A stretch of DNA of 64,000 nt from Cavia porcellus (Eukaryota; Chordata; Mammalia; Rodentia; Caviidae): assembly GCF_034190915.1 (NCBI RefSeq), contig NW_026947489.1, positions 55,242,001 through 55,306,000 on the forward strand. The letters are read 5' to 3'. The notes beneath the pieces were generated by a model. The model had not been told where the DNA came from. It saw only the letters and a list, made by a program, of their open reading frames with translations, and did not search any database. The translations under genes were made by a program, and so were the position numbers. Shown piece after piece: positions 23,586-36,000 of this stretch; positions within the stretch are counted from its first letter, which is position 1, and every line of letters begins with the position of its first letter.

Positions 23586-24984
23586 TTCCTCCTAAATGCA
23601 TGAACTTTAAACAAAACAGAAAAATCAAAGATGTCTTCATCCGTAAGCCATTCACAGTTTTATGTTCACAAAAGACATCCCTGGAATGAGGGTTGCTGCA
23701 GGCAGGCGTACTTCACTTGTAACTGCCAGAGCCATTTTGATCATTTGTTTGTTGTGCTCTGACCAGAGAGGAACTTGGTGGGAAAATAGAGGTGGACTTT
23801 GGTCCTTCAACAAGACCTGTGAGACGATTCCAGCCAGTCCTGGAGCGTAAAAACCAACTACTCACTGAGGAATCTACTTGAGCTCACACATGGTTAAAGT
23901 TTTAAGATCACTTTTTAGAATGAAAATATTTTACATGGATGAGAAAAGAAACCTCTCTAACTTACTTCCCATACAAGTTTTGCAAGCATCTCCCTCCTAC
24001 CCTTCCTCTCCTTGTACCCTTCAATGAATAACCTTGTTGTAGCACTGTATATATCTAGAATTTTTTCCTTTGGAATGAAAAATATTATTAACAAAATTCA
24101 TTAAAATTTTTTTAAATATGAATTTTTTAAACCCTTCTGTTGATTAAAAGGATGGGAGAAAATTAATATTCTCTAGGATATTTTTCCTTTCAGAATCTGT
24201 TCTGAAAGAAATAAGACGTGAAGTTGCCATAGAAGATTTCTGTCATATCTTTGTTTGTGAAAATAACAGTTGCAAAAGACCCTGGAATTTCAACTTTAAT
24301 AAAATGGTTTTTTAACTTAGCTATGTTTCTAATGGGATAGTACCTATCCATTCAGAATATTTATGAAGACGAATGACAATTTTTATGTAATATAATACTA
24401 AACAAAAACAAGTCGAATCAACATCAGTTTAACCCTGTAAAGCACACATAAATGTAGGGGAAAGCACCAGTATGAGCAGGACATATCTGGTTGGATTATG
24501 AGTGATTTGTTTCTCCTCAGTGATGTTCTTCTGTGCATTGTCAGGTGTTCATATTGATCAAATGTCACTTTTCTAATCAGAAAAAAAAACCTGAGTAAAA
24601 TCAGAAAACATGCAGAAAAGAAAAATATACAACCCTTGCTCTTCAGGAGTTCACCAATATATTTGTCCTGAATCGGTCAATAGATTTGAATCTATACATG
24701 TTCTCCACCCATGTGTGTCAGCCTCGCAGTAGACACGTGGCCTGTGGCTTCTCCTCACATCACTCCCCTGTGAGAGAGGCTGTCAAGCATTTGACTCATC
24801 TGTACCTTTAAGTACTGTGTTACCTGGTCCTAAATCACTGCCACACTGAATTGGAGTCCTAGCTGTATTTAATAATTCACATTGTTGAAGTCCACACCCA
24901 CCACTGCACGCACATGTTCTTGGGACTGGGGACATTCATGGAGTGCAGGGGCTTTGATTGATAGTTTCCAGAGTAGGCCACCAT

Positions 24985-25170
24985 CCCATGAAACTTTTGT
25001 GTCATGAGCCAAGTTCTATCCCAAGTATTCCACATGAGTTGATTCCTACAAAGGAATCAACTCTGGAAGGTAGCACCTGTTCTTATACTTTTCCTCGGAA
25101 GAGTTAAATAATTTGCATGTTGTCAAGATCCTGGTGAAATTTGGGCCTTCTCATTCTCTGAATACTGCCT
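24985..25170 (-). mobile_element. MIR-like trace with internal hairpin
   Basis: Resembles antisense MIR (CCAAGTTCTATCCCAAGTAT, AAGAGTTAAATAATTTGCAT, ATTTGGGCCTTCTCATTC). It contains a perfect 12-bp stem at 25036-25063. Confidence 0.45.
25036..25063. other. Perfect 12-bp hairpin
   Basis: GAGTTGATTCCT, loop ACAA, AGGAATCAACTC. Confidence 0.9.
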
Positions 25171-26099
25171 TTTTATTAATTAAAATTTAAAGTTAGAAAT
25201 AAATTTGATAAATTCATTCCAGGGAAAAATAAACAAATTTAAAGGCTTTAACTAGGTATCCTGGTGTCCTACAAGTCCTCACATAAGGAAAACTCAGTCA
25301 CTGTATTCCAGAGCAGCTACCCAGAGTGTCCACGTTCTAAAAGCCACCTTCACCTCTGCCTTGAAGCCACTTGAGCCCCATTCATAACACGCTGTGACCA
25401 CTCAAGCAAACAGGTCTGGTGTGTTCAGTGGCCATCATACCCATCTGCCCCCACCACTACCCTCCAAATCAAACACTTTCTAACTCAGTGTTGCCCAATA
25501 TCATTCAGATCGTGGTGCCACAGAAAATATTCATCACAGTTGAGTGGCACAAGAGTTAATGGATGCGGTGGTGTTTGGAGGCACCCTTTCCTCCAGCCAC
25601 CTTGCCTCTCACAGATCTGCTAGACTGTGGGAACCTTTCCCTGGACACACCACTGCCCACTGAGAAGCCCTGCTCCAGTCCATCTCTTTGCTTGTAGCTG
25701 TCTGAGCTTCATCCCCCACCCTAGAACAGAGCTGTCCTCCTTATGGGTAGTGTTTAGCAGAAACACCCAGTCATGCCTCTAGAAAAGGTGGCCCACGGTA
25801 AAGCCAGGTGAAGTCCCTGCTCTCACAAGCTTCCAGTCATGACCCACCAGCCTGGTGGCAGAAAAGAGCCTGGAAGTCTGGATTTCTCTACCTTTTTGTC
25901 GCTTGCTCCAGACAGTCAGGTAGGAGCTCCATGCCTAACGTTCCTGGTTTATACAATCATGTCTCCTTCATTAAATTATTGTGAAAATCAAATAAATCTG
26001 AAGTGCTACCTAGGATGTACATGTAATGACTATGGTTATGAGTTAGCGGTTATTGTTACCAGAGTCAATTGATTCAATCTATGTTTTTCCATCTAGTCA

Positions 26100-26420
26100 A
26101 CATCCTCAACTTTTCATTTGCAAGAAATCCATGCTTCCTGGGCACATCCTGCCCATAATGCTCCCAGGCCCACATATCTTTGCCTCCCTCTGCCTTTCAT
26201 TCCAAGCCAGACCAAGTCTCACCTCCCGTTAGTGATTTCTCCTGCCTTTATGCTCCAGGCATGCTTCTTTTCAGTGTCACTTGTTTGGTACTCAGTGTCC
26301 TGTATTGTTATCTGTCTCTGTTATAAACATGCCCTGTCTTCCCTGCGAGATGAAAAGCTCCCAGCTACATCTCCTGCCTGCAGTAGGCACCCTGTAAGTG
26401 TCTGCTGATGGTAATGATGA
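26100..26420 (+). mobile_element. Possible L2 3' end fragment
   Basis: CTCAACTTTTCATTTGC, CCTCCCTCTGCCTTTCATTC, TGCAGTAGGCACCCTGTAAG and TGTCTGCTGATGG recall the L2 3' UTR, weakly. Confidence 0.4.
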
Positions 26421-27569
26421 TGACCAGGGAAGAATAAATCTGTTAAGCATATTATTTGCTGCAGCCAATAAAAAAGAAGTCCCATATACCAGCTCTAATT
26501 CACTTGGGAGATGAACACGAGATAGAAGTGAAGAATCTCCCCATACGAATAATATTTTACATTAATGGGTAAATATTAACATTCTCCTTACTATCATTCA
26601 AGGGTCCTCCTCTGCTGATGTGAAAGGAATAAATACATCACTTGAATTTTATTATTCAAGAATATTGCCATTATTGTTCATAGATATTCACTTTATATAA
26701 ATTTAAAGTTTTAGCTCATCTTTTTTTCTCAAAGCAAACAATTTCTATTATCATTAAGTGAAGCACTTAGAAGAATTTTAAATCAAGATTACAAAACCAG
26801 CAGAGTCAGGAAAGAGAAAAGTAATGGACACAATGCTGATTTTAATAGAGCTGGAGAACGTAAAGGAGCCACTGGCAGAGAGACAAACGGGGAAGGGAGA
26901 GTCAGATTTTGCATAAGTCCCACCTCATCAGACCTCCAGCACCCAGCTCGGAGCCTTCTTCTGTGTCTCTCTGGGCCTGGATTCATGCACAGCGCTCAGC
27001 CGGTGCTTGGGGATTGAGGACGGCTCTGTGAAAGGCGTGAAGGCTGACCCGCTGCAGCTCTAAATTTAAGAAAACTGACTGCTTTTAAATAATGTCCGAG
27101 CAACAGAAGTAGAAAGTTAAGAGAGGCAACTTGCTTATGATATGTGTGGCCGAACATTTGCCTAATCGTCTTCTTCACTCACAAACAAAGATTATTTTCA
27201 GTGCAATGGGAGTAAAAGGAAAAGAATCAGAAAATGCTGATGGACAGGGAGACAAGCAGCTCAGGAAGAGGAAGCCGCATTTTCCAAGGCCCTGAGGTAG
27301 GAGGAGACTGGAATTTTCTAGAAATCAGAGAAGTCCAAGCTCTCTCGGTTATAAAAAGGGAGAGGAGAGAAGCATGATTTGAGAATAAAGTAGCAGGCAA
27401 GGAAGGCATCATGAGCCGTGTTAAGAACAGATGTCGTCACCCTGGGCACAGTCGGGAGGCTTTGAAAGATTTTAATGAACGAGTGAAATACTCAACGCTG
27501 CATTTTTAAAAGATCCCTCTGTCTGCATTGCAACAAGGACAGTTGGAAGGAAGAAGGCAGAGAAGCAGG

Positions 27570-28905
27570 ACCATTCATGAATTCATTCAACAAATAGTCA
27601 TTAAGCACCTGCTACAATTACTATTCCTGCCACTGGGGTATGCAGTCACAAGAAACAAAAACAAAAATTCTTGCTCTCATGAAGCTTACTGTTAAACAAG
27701 AGAAGGTGATCAGACAAATAGACTAAATGCAATTTATAGTATGGTGTGTGGTGAGAACTTTTGTGGAAAATACAAGACGGAAAAGAGAAGGCTTGGCCAA
27801 GGAAAGGGAATGGGTAATGTCCATTTTTTGAGGAAGTCACTGAAAAGATAACATGAGAGCAGATGTCTGAAGGTGTTGAAAGTATTCATGCAGATAACTG
27901 GGGCATGAGCATACAAGAAACAAGAACGAGCAAGTGCAAAGATCCTGAGGCAGGGATTTGCTGGGGTCCTAGGGAAACAGTAGGGGCCAATGTGGACTGG
28001 TGAAGAGTTAGCCAAAGAGGTGAGAAGTAAGAAATTAGAACAGAGATGACAGAGGAGGCTCAGACAGGGCACTGAGAGGCATTAGGAAAACTTTGCTTTT
28101 TACTTAGCGTGAGATAGAAAGCCATGAGAGGATTCTGAGCAGCAGGCCCCTCTGACCACCATGTGGAAAATGTTTGTGAGGAGAAGGAGCCTAATCAGGG
28201 TACAGAGAAAGCTGGAGTCAGAGCGGAAGCAAAGAGGTCAGTGTGGAGGCTAAAGCAATAATCCAGGCAAAAGACAGGGGTGGCTTGGTCCGGGGCTCAG
28301 CTTGGAAGTACGTAAAGTGGCGAATGCAGTGTTTATTTGGAAGACCCAGATGAGAAATCGTAAATGTGATACAGGAAAGGGGGAGAGGATAATCAAGGTT
28401 TTGGGCAAGAGCAACCAGAAGCATGAAGCAGCCATTTACCAAAATATACAAAATTGTGCTGGAATATTTTTAGGAATAAAAGATAGATGTTAAGTTGCAT
28501 GTGTTGGTTGAGTTTGATTAAGTCACCAAAGCAAACATATGGAGTGAGCAGTTTGTAAAATGAGTCGGGGGTCCCGGAGAAAAGTTTGTACTGGAGTACG
28601 AGACTAGAGTCAAACGCGCTCCTGGATCATGACCTGAGTTTGAATAAGACAACCACAGAGGTGAGCGGAAGACATAAAAGAAGATGGTCAAAGACTGGGT
28701 CCTGGGGGCTGAGAGAGTCATGGTTCCAGCAATGATGGGGGAAGATCAAGAGGGAAAATCCAAAGAGTGTGCTGTAGACCAGGTGTGGAGCGGGACGGAG
28801 GCTCACTTCTGGGTCAGATGCTCCTGCAGAGGTCCAGGGGACCCAGCTGAATGGGCCCAAAAGGCGCACAGAGCACGTGGCAAATGGGGCAGGCAGCGGA
28901 CAGAG
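27570..28905 (-). mobile_element. Long antisense L2 LINE copy
   Basis: One of the longest old elements here. On the plus strand it starts with the inverted L2 end (TTCATTCAACAAATAGTCAT, AAGCACCTGCTACAATTAC) and continues with CTCATGAAGCTTACTG, CAAGTGCAAAGATCCTGAGG, AGAAAGCCATGAGAGG, GGCTAAAGCAATAATCCAGG and GGTCAAAGACTGGGTCCTGG. The last of these lies in the reverse-transcriptase part of L2 ORF2 on the minus strand. The minus-strand ORFs at 27734-28072 and 28627-29004 are decayed remains of it. Confidence 0.75.
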
Positions 28906-29173
28906 TGAGCACTCACATCTTCTGTGAAGACAAGGGAGAAGACGGGAATTCAGAGACATCAAGACACAAAAGTCAGCAGTGCTTGGTAGAAACACTATGA
29001 GCAAAGAAAGTAAAGATAAAACTCAGAACTAGTAACGGTTTATTGAATTTTGTTCAGAAGGCAAAAATGGAAAGTGCAATTTAGTCTTGATTTTCTCAAT
29101 GAATGTTTTTCTCAAACTCGGGAAGGTGGTGCTACATTTTAAGTGGCACTTGTAATGCTAAGAGGTGTTCATT

Positions 29174-29231
29174 TATGCATGCATGTGTGCATGTGTGCAA
29201 GTGTGCACGCGTGTGTGTGTGTGTGTGTGTC
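29174..29231. repeat. Alternating purine-pyrimidine run ending in (GT)n
   Basis: ATGCATGCATGTGTGCATGT, then GTGCAAGTGTGCACGCG and (GT)n to 29231, nearly all alternating. Confidence 0.9.
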
Positions 29232-30291
29232 CACGAAGGGTGTCTGCAGGGGAGGCTGCCAAGATGCTTAGTTATTCCTGGATGGTAGGATTTCAAGTGG
29301 ACTTTCTTTTCCGTTCCTCTTTTCTTTTTTATTTCTCAGTTGTGGTCATTTTGTTTCAGCCAGTAACTTAAAAATCAGAATTACCCATTTTGTTTTTCTA
29401 GAAAGAAAGTGAAAGAAACAGCAAAGAATCCGCTAGGCAGTTTACAATTGGTCAAACTCTTGCTAGATTGCTGGCTCCATTTTTTTTTAAGCTCTGAGAT
29501 ACCAAACACAAGTAACAGCACAAAAATCCCAACTTGAATAAAATATGAGATAAAAACAGAAGGCTTTGAAAAACCATAAATAATAAACAAAGCTATGGCT
29601 TCTATGTGGATTAAGTGAAACCTGGATCTAGAATGCCCTATTAATCTTGCTTGTTGATCAGTTGTCATTGTTGGGAAGAAGCAAGGAGAAAACAGAGAAA
29701 GTTGAGGAACCAAACTGATTCGCCCTTGAGAGAGAACCAGAGAGCCCAGGACATACATCTTGGCCTTCAGTTTGCATTTTGGTTCGTCTCTAACCCACAA
29801 TGAAATTCAGTACTTTGTTTTCCAGTCTCACAGAGGCCACACAAAATCCCATGTACTTCTCTTTTGCAAATTTTTAATGTTTATTTTTAATATTGGAAGT
29901 TCATGATTCTTTGATATGCCAAATGTCACCGTTGGCTAATACAGCGATCCCATCTCTGCACTCCGCTTTTATTTCTTATTTCATGTAGCCCTGTGTGAGG
30001 CCCCAGAGGGTCTCTCCAGCCGACACCACCAGTGTTCTCATTCTCCATCTCCAGGCAAGGTTCCAGCTTGGGACATTTACACCATTTGCTGTTTCTACTC
30101 TGCGATCACGGAGCTTGAGGCTCACGGTTGGCAGATTGTGCATACACGAGAGCCTAAGGCTGTCGCTGTTAACCCTGGAGGATCCATGCACCCCAACCAA
30201 GGAAAGGAGCAGAGTTTAAGGAATGCCAAGCTGCAGGCGTGGAGGAAACGGGGCAAAGGAATCACTGGATCTCTTTGCTTTTCTCATGTAG

Positions 30292-30425
30292 GAAACTTAC
30301 AGATTCGGTACAACCTGGGAGGCACTAGAGAGCCGTACAACATCGATGTAGACCACAGGAACATGGCCAACGGGCAGCCCCACAGCGTCAACATCACCCG
30401 TCATGAGAAGGTCATAACTCTCAAG
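30292..30425 (+). CDS. CNTNAP2: CNTNAP2 exon, middle of laminin-G domain 4
   Basis: Second consecutive Caspr2 exon in the window. The acceptor is TTTTCTCATGTAG|GA and the donor AAG|GTATGC. It is 134 bp: two bases complete the split Gly codon, then 44 whole codons, giving a phase 1 start and phase 0 end. The translation includes [20 protein letters not shown] and [14 protein letters not shown], the central beta strands of LG4. It holds one N-glycosylation sequon (NIT in SVNITR). These strings are characteristic of Caspr2 as I remember it, against weaker matches to Caspr4/5. The residues before the donor read KVITLK, where I recall KTIxLK in human and mouse; this may be a lineage change. The ORF runs on to 30488 past the donor, but that tail is intronic. 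Confidence 0.95.
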
Positions 30426-31054
30426 GTATGCATGCGCCCTGGACATGCTATTTATACACACAAGAATAACAGATGCCATAGCCTCTAGGTCCTTTAATGA
30501 TGGGTCACTGGTTTTCTTGAAGGTGTGGGGACAGGTAGAAGAAAAAATAAATATATTTTATACTACAAGTGCTTATGTTGTGCAGTAAAAAATATACACC
30601 AGGTATCATGGAAAAACATAGTGGAAAAACAAAAAGAAAAATACAGAAAATGTTTAAATATTTAAAGTGCATTCTGTAAAGTGCAAAACACTTCCCTCAC
30701 TTTGAATACAATTTTTGCATAATTCTTGCCACTTTCTGAAACAGCTGTGGAAGCTCTGTTCTATAAGTGTCTTCACTTGTACCGCGCTGGCTGTTCCAGG
30801 GTCCTGAATCAACTCAAAGCCTTTACCTTTCATGGACACCTTGACTCGGGAAGAGCCAGGAGTCACACAGTGCCATGTCTGGTGAAAAAACCAAAGAGGA
30901 CTTCCAGAACTACTTCAGAAAGTGGCGGGAACGATGAGATAAGTGTTCAAAGTCAGAGGGAGTATTTTGAGGGAGATTACTAACAATGTGTCTTTTAACA
31001 TGATAAATATTTTAGACTTAAATATTCACCGTATATTTTGATCACATCTCACAT

Positions 31055-31384
31055 ACAGTCATTGATATTCACCGAGGATTGGTTCTAGGACTATGTGGAT
31101 ACTAAAATCCCAGGATAATCAAATCACTTATAAAATACAGAGTCATATTTGCATATAACCCATACACATCCTTCCAGACACTTTAGATTCTATGCAGATT
31201 ACTGATATTACTTACTACAATGTGCATGCTAGGTAAATAGCTGTAGGACTATATTGTTTAGGGAATAATGACAAGAAAAAATGTCTGTACATGTATGGTA
31301 CAGATGCAATTCTATTTCTGAGTATTTTCAATCTGTGGTTGGTTAAATTGGGAAGATTCAGAGACCAGGGATATGGAGGCTGGT
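31055..31384. mobile_element. MER2-like Tigger DNA transposon
   Basis: Begins CAGTCATTGATATTCACC and GAGGATTGGTTCTAGGAC, continues TCATATTTGCATATAACCC, GGTAAATAGCTGTAGGACT, TTTAGGGAATAATGACAAG, TGTCTGTACATG and TACAGATGCAA, and ends CTGTGGTTGGTTAAATTGGG then GGATATGGAGGCTGG. This is the non-autonomous TcMar-Tigger MER2 pattern with its inverted ends. Confidence 0.8.
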
Positions 31385-33170
31385 GCTAATATTACAGAGA
31401 AGGTAATTGATGGTGAGGAAATTGGGAGGAGGGGGTAAAATAAATATTTACTCCGGGTAGTCTTTCTGGCTTTCCTACTTTTAGATAACTCCATCATTTT
31501 AGTTTCTATCAGGCTACCTCCTTTCTCCATCACCCCATCCTTCCTGACCACACTCCCAGATGTCTGAGGCTCAACATGCTTCCGAGAGCAGTTTATTTTG
31601 GTCCCTCTGACCTACTTCCTCCACAACTCCAGCACCATATAAATAACTGTGTATGTTTTCTCTGCAAAGGCTCTGCCTTAAAAATCCTCTAAACTGTCTT
31701 TCCCAGAACCTCAAACTCAGGCTGTCGGGTTTTAGCACACAAAGGGACGATTTTATTATGACACTCAAGTTTTATTTCAGGTTCATTTACTGCCCCCACC
31801 CCACTACTGTCTTTTACAATGGAGAAAGCAGCTTGGGGACTCCATGAATAAAACATAGCGTGAGGAAGTCTCCCCGGGAACCAAGCCAGGAGATCAAGGA
31901 GGGAGCTGACACTGTTTGCTCTAGAAGCAGTTCCAAATAGATACCTGTCAAGACAAGGAACAGCAGGACAGACACTGCTTTGTCAGTAGAGCACAGTGTC
32001 ATTTGGCAGGAGCTCTGTGACCCTCCAACCTCATTCAGATGCAACTAGTTGCTAAGGGAAGTCTGCACTGTAAAGAGAAGACAAGAGTCCTGTCTCTTTT
32101 GAGGTCCTGTGGATGTCAAATTCATAACATGTCACAGTGTTTACGTGTGGCCATTAGTAATAAATGCTATAAGATACTTAAGCAGAGGTCTTCCCTAGGA
32201 AAATGACAGCATGCTGTTTCAGCCTGTATGGCATCTCTCGAACACTGTGTAAACAGGGTTATTTCATAGTGCCCACAGGAGTCCCTGAGCCTAGCACAAT
32301 GCCTGGCATACCTTGGGTACTGCATTGCACAAATCGAGCCCATCTTTACCCATGGTTCAAGTTGTATTCAGAAAAGCTAAAGAATTCAGGAAACAGATGA
32401 TTTTATGCCATTTTAGGGACAATGTGTTCATTAGCATTGGATTAGATGTTCTCTTATGTTAAACCATCTGATCTGTTAGTATGTTTAAGGAAAGTGATTT
32501 ATCTTGCCATTTTGCCATTGCAAAAGATAAAAAATTAGATGCAAATGCTGACCACTGAAGACAAAATAGAAGAGATGCCCATACCCATAGCCACAGACTC
32601 TGAGGGGGTTAACGGTCACACTCTGCCACAGCGGATTCAACAGCCACCTGGATGAAGAGACTGGACATGGGAGAGGGGGATAGTTTAGGGCTTTTGAGGG
32701 ACAGAAAGCCAGAGATCATGTTGTCCAAGAAGCCAGAGAACTGCAGAGAAGCCAGAGGCCTGAGAGGTGAGGGGAAGGCAGGGGGTCTGATTGTTACTCA
32801 GGTTTTTGTTCACAAATAACAAAAAGTAAAAGATGAATCCAGAAATCATTTGTTAGGGAAAATATATTTTCAGAAAGAGAAAAAACAGAACTTGGCAAGA
32901 GAATACAGAGAACATAAACGATTAAATCTACGTATTAGAGTAACGTTGGCCAATCTCCTGTCTCGCCCGCTTCCCTACCTCGCTCCCTCCCTTCCCTCTG
33001 ACCCACTCCGTTCTTCCTCCTGTCTGCTTCTCTACCTCTCTGAGGCCTGGGTTAACTGCTCCTTATAACAAGCTCTGTCTTTACATATCTCAGGTTGGTA
33101 CAGTCCCAGGGTCATGTCTTCCCAAGCTGCCACCAGAAGAAAAGCACCTATTTTCTTGATTTTCTTTTCT

Positions 33171-33306
33171 TCTTTTTTTAAGACAGGGCCTCACCATGTA
33201 GTTCAGGCTAGCCTGCCTTCACTATGTTGCCCAGACTGGCCTCAAATTTGAGGTGGTCCTCCTGCATCAGCCTCCTGAGTGCTATGATTATAGGTGTGTG
33301 CCATTT
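33171..33306 (-). mobile_element. B1 SINE
   Basis: Antisense B1 (AGACAGGGCCTCACCATGTA, TTCAGGCTAGCCTGCC, TGTTGCCCAGACTGGCCTCA, CCTCCTGAGTGCTATGATTA). The internal repetition of the left part suggests a longer B1 form. Confidence 0.85.
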
Positions 33307-35173
33307 TCACTTTAAAATCTCTAAACCTCAGTGAGAATCTGGCATGGGTTGTGTATTCATGCTTAGGTCATGTACTCATGCAGTTAGGAGGAAGGGAACC
33401 AAAACCAACAGTCCATAATCAGATCCTAAAATTCAAGTGGAGAGTTCAGGAAATCTTTGCCAAAGGAGTAGATCATGAGACCCATGAAAGGAGGGGAGAT
33501 GGAGGGTATGCACCACACTCTGAGTTGGGGAAGACAGACCTGGGAAGCCCTCTGAAAGACAACTTTCCTATTTCTGAGACACAGCAGTTTCAAGGAGATT
33601 CATTTTGTGGTTGCCTGATTCCAAAGCAAGAAGATCGTGGTGGAAAGGGGTAGCAGAGTGGTGTCCAGGAAGCAGAGCAGGGGAAGACAGTCAAAGAGGA
33701 AGGGACAAGAGTTCAGATATAATACCCAAAGCCGCACCTCTATGACCCCCACCACCACCAGATGCACCCCGGAGCTGCTGTACTGATCTGCTAGGCATTT
33801 CTTAATCCAGTGCAGTTACCATAACAGGATGAGCAGCCGCATCCTCGAAATAGCAAGGAACTCTGGGTAGAAACTGAGCCTCCAGGTGCTAGGAAGCTCT
33901 GCCTTCCTGTCTTCTACCCATAATGCCATTGCACTGAGGCCCCTGGACATGGCCAAGAAGGAAGCACCCAGTGCCCTGGGAAAGACTTCCTGTGTAGGGA
34001 CTCCTGGGCCAGGCCAGGGTCTTGCCCACAGTCACTGTCCTAGAGCTGAAGGAGAAAAGGATGAAGGTGGTAGAAGAAGAAAGACAATGCTCCTGCTCAT
34101 GGGAATGTGGATCCCCACATTTGGGACCCTGATTTCTCTCCCACACGAAAGCTATAATTCTGAAAGTTCCTTCAGGATGCTAAAACACATTCTAATTTTC
34201 TTTCTTAAACCAATCTACAGATCCATTTTGAGAACTTCTGTAGCCTTAACCATGGGGGGAAGAGACATAATAAAACACTACTAGTAATTATCTCTCAGTG
34301 AGGAGACTATGAATGAGTCTGTTTCCCCTCAGAACTTTCTGTATTTCCCCATTTTCCAGGAGAAGCATGTGTTGCATTTTTATAACTGACCAAAAACATA
34401 AAATGTACAGATGTCCTCAGCCTCTTTTAATATCCCTCCAGTTATAATAGCAAAAATACTTAAATAATTTCCAATTAAAATTTACTTATACTCAGTGAAC
34501 AAAAATAAGGTTAATGCAGAGATGAGTTTGGCAGTGCGATGGAGTTAAGGTGAACTTTATGCATTTATAAATGTTCAAACATCCTATCATTGAGAGGATG
34601 TTTATCAGTGTTTATGGTGTTTTTAAAATCGCGTTTACTTTCCTAGCTGGGTGTGGTACACGCTAGCATCAAATTAATTTAAATTCCCTGAGCACATCAT
34701 CTGAAACTGCTCTGAGCACTTGAGAGAAATTGACCTTGAATTTGCTGCCAAAAAATAAAGTGCTCAGTCTCCGCAAAGATAATGAAGAGTTGGTGCCTGT
34801 CTGTACCACACGCCAAAGTGAGTTAGGACCCAGGACAACCCTCCAGTGGCATCATTTAGGAAGCTCACTGTGGCGTCTGGGCTCATAGCTTAAGGCTGAA
34901 TGCCAGTCCAAATGTAAACAAGCCTCAAGCAGCAGAGAGGACCTCAGCAAATCCTGCATGCGGTGCCCTGGGAAAGACTTCCTGTCTGGGGACATGAGGC
35001 CAATTAGCACGAATCCACAGCGGAATGCTGCAGCCAGCCATGACTCTGTCTTGTGTGACTTCTCCTTAATGCTTTCTCTTCTCCCTCTCGCCCTCCATCC
35101 TCCCTATTTCTGTCTTTTCTTTCTTCCCAGCTATATTGTACAAGACAGAGAATGCAGAGGATGAAAGCAGGAA

Positions 35174-35507
35174 TGCGTTTTAGTCACTTTCCTCATCACT
35201 GAGACACAAAATACCTGACAACATAACGTAAAGCAGGACAAGTTTATTTTAACTTGGTTTCGGAGGTGCCAGTCCATGGTCTGCTGGGTCCAAGGCAGAA
35301 ACAGTATGGTGGAAGAGTCTGGGCAGATGAAAGCTGCTCGTAGCAGCCAGGAAACAGAGAGAGAGGAAAGCGGCTAAGGAGGGAGATACTTCCTTGTAGG
35401 TCATGACCACAGTGACCAGTCCACTGATGAAGATAGCACCCCTGTGATCCAGTCACCTTCCAAAAACATGAGGCTTTGAAAAGACACCCAAGATCTAAAC
35501 CATAACA
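35174..35507 (-). mobile_element. MaLR-like solo LTR
   Basis: Ends at 35507 with CCATAACA, the inverse of TGTTATGG. It has AAAATACCTGACAACATAAC, GTGCCAGTCCATGGTCTGCT and AAAACATGAGGCTTTGAAAA. The left end is TGCGTTTTAGTCAC. Same family as the copies at 3265 and 12514 by shared order; no matching target duplication was found. Confidence 0.78.
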
Positions 35508-35779
35508 TCATGAAAAAGACAAGAGAGAACACAGCACAGTATTGTTCAGGTCATGATGCCTTATTCACTCATAGATTTGGCTTTGAACTTCTGGAAGCCA
35601 GAAGTACCCAAGTTAAAAGGATAAAATATACCAATTCCCATACAGTGTCGAAATTTCTGTTCCTATATAATTTTCCTTTTTCATACCATGGGCTATGTGT
35701 ACTAACATAGAAAAGTACCCGTGGCATGGTACATGTACACAACATCACATCCATGGTAACGACTCATGTATGTTGATGC

Positions 35780-36000
35780 TTCCTAGGTTCTAGACACTGT
35801 GCCATGCATTTGAGACACATTTTCTTACTTTATCCTCACAAAAAATCCTCCTGGGATATGTGCCATTACCATCTCCATTTTTAGACAGATTAGGACCAAA
35901 GTTCAGAACCTGTGCTGTAACTCACCCTAACTTACAAAGCAGTGAGCAGCAAAAGCAAAGCTGAACCTAAAACTGTCACACTCCTGACTCCTCCCGTGCC
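35780..36000 (-). mobile_element. MIR SINE
   Basis: Antisense MIR order: TAGACACTGTGCCATGCATT, TTATCCTCACAAAAAATCC, GTGCCATTACCATCTCC, GCAGTGAGCAGCAAAAGC. Confidence 0.75.

Larger units (their letters stand above)
22600..30291 (+). other. CNTNAP2: CNTNAP2 intron, complete, 7,692 bp, phase 1
   Basis: Flanked by GTAAGG at the donor and ATGTAG at the acceptor. It holds a MIR trace, an antisense LTR-like block (23000-23585), another MIR-like stretch with a perfect hairpin (near 25036), an L2 3' piece and a long antisense L2 (27570-28905). The stretches 23590-24980, 25170-26100, 26430-27560 and 28910-30291 hold nothing I recognise apart from an alternating purine-pyrimidine run near 29174. Confidence 0.9.

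Noticed and set aside
33886..34284. 132-codon ORF
   Set aside because: No recognisable domain, opposite ORF overlaps, no splice or poly-A evidence.
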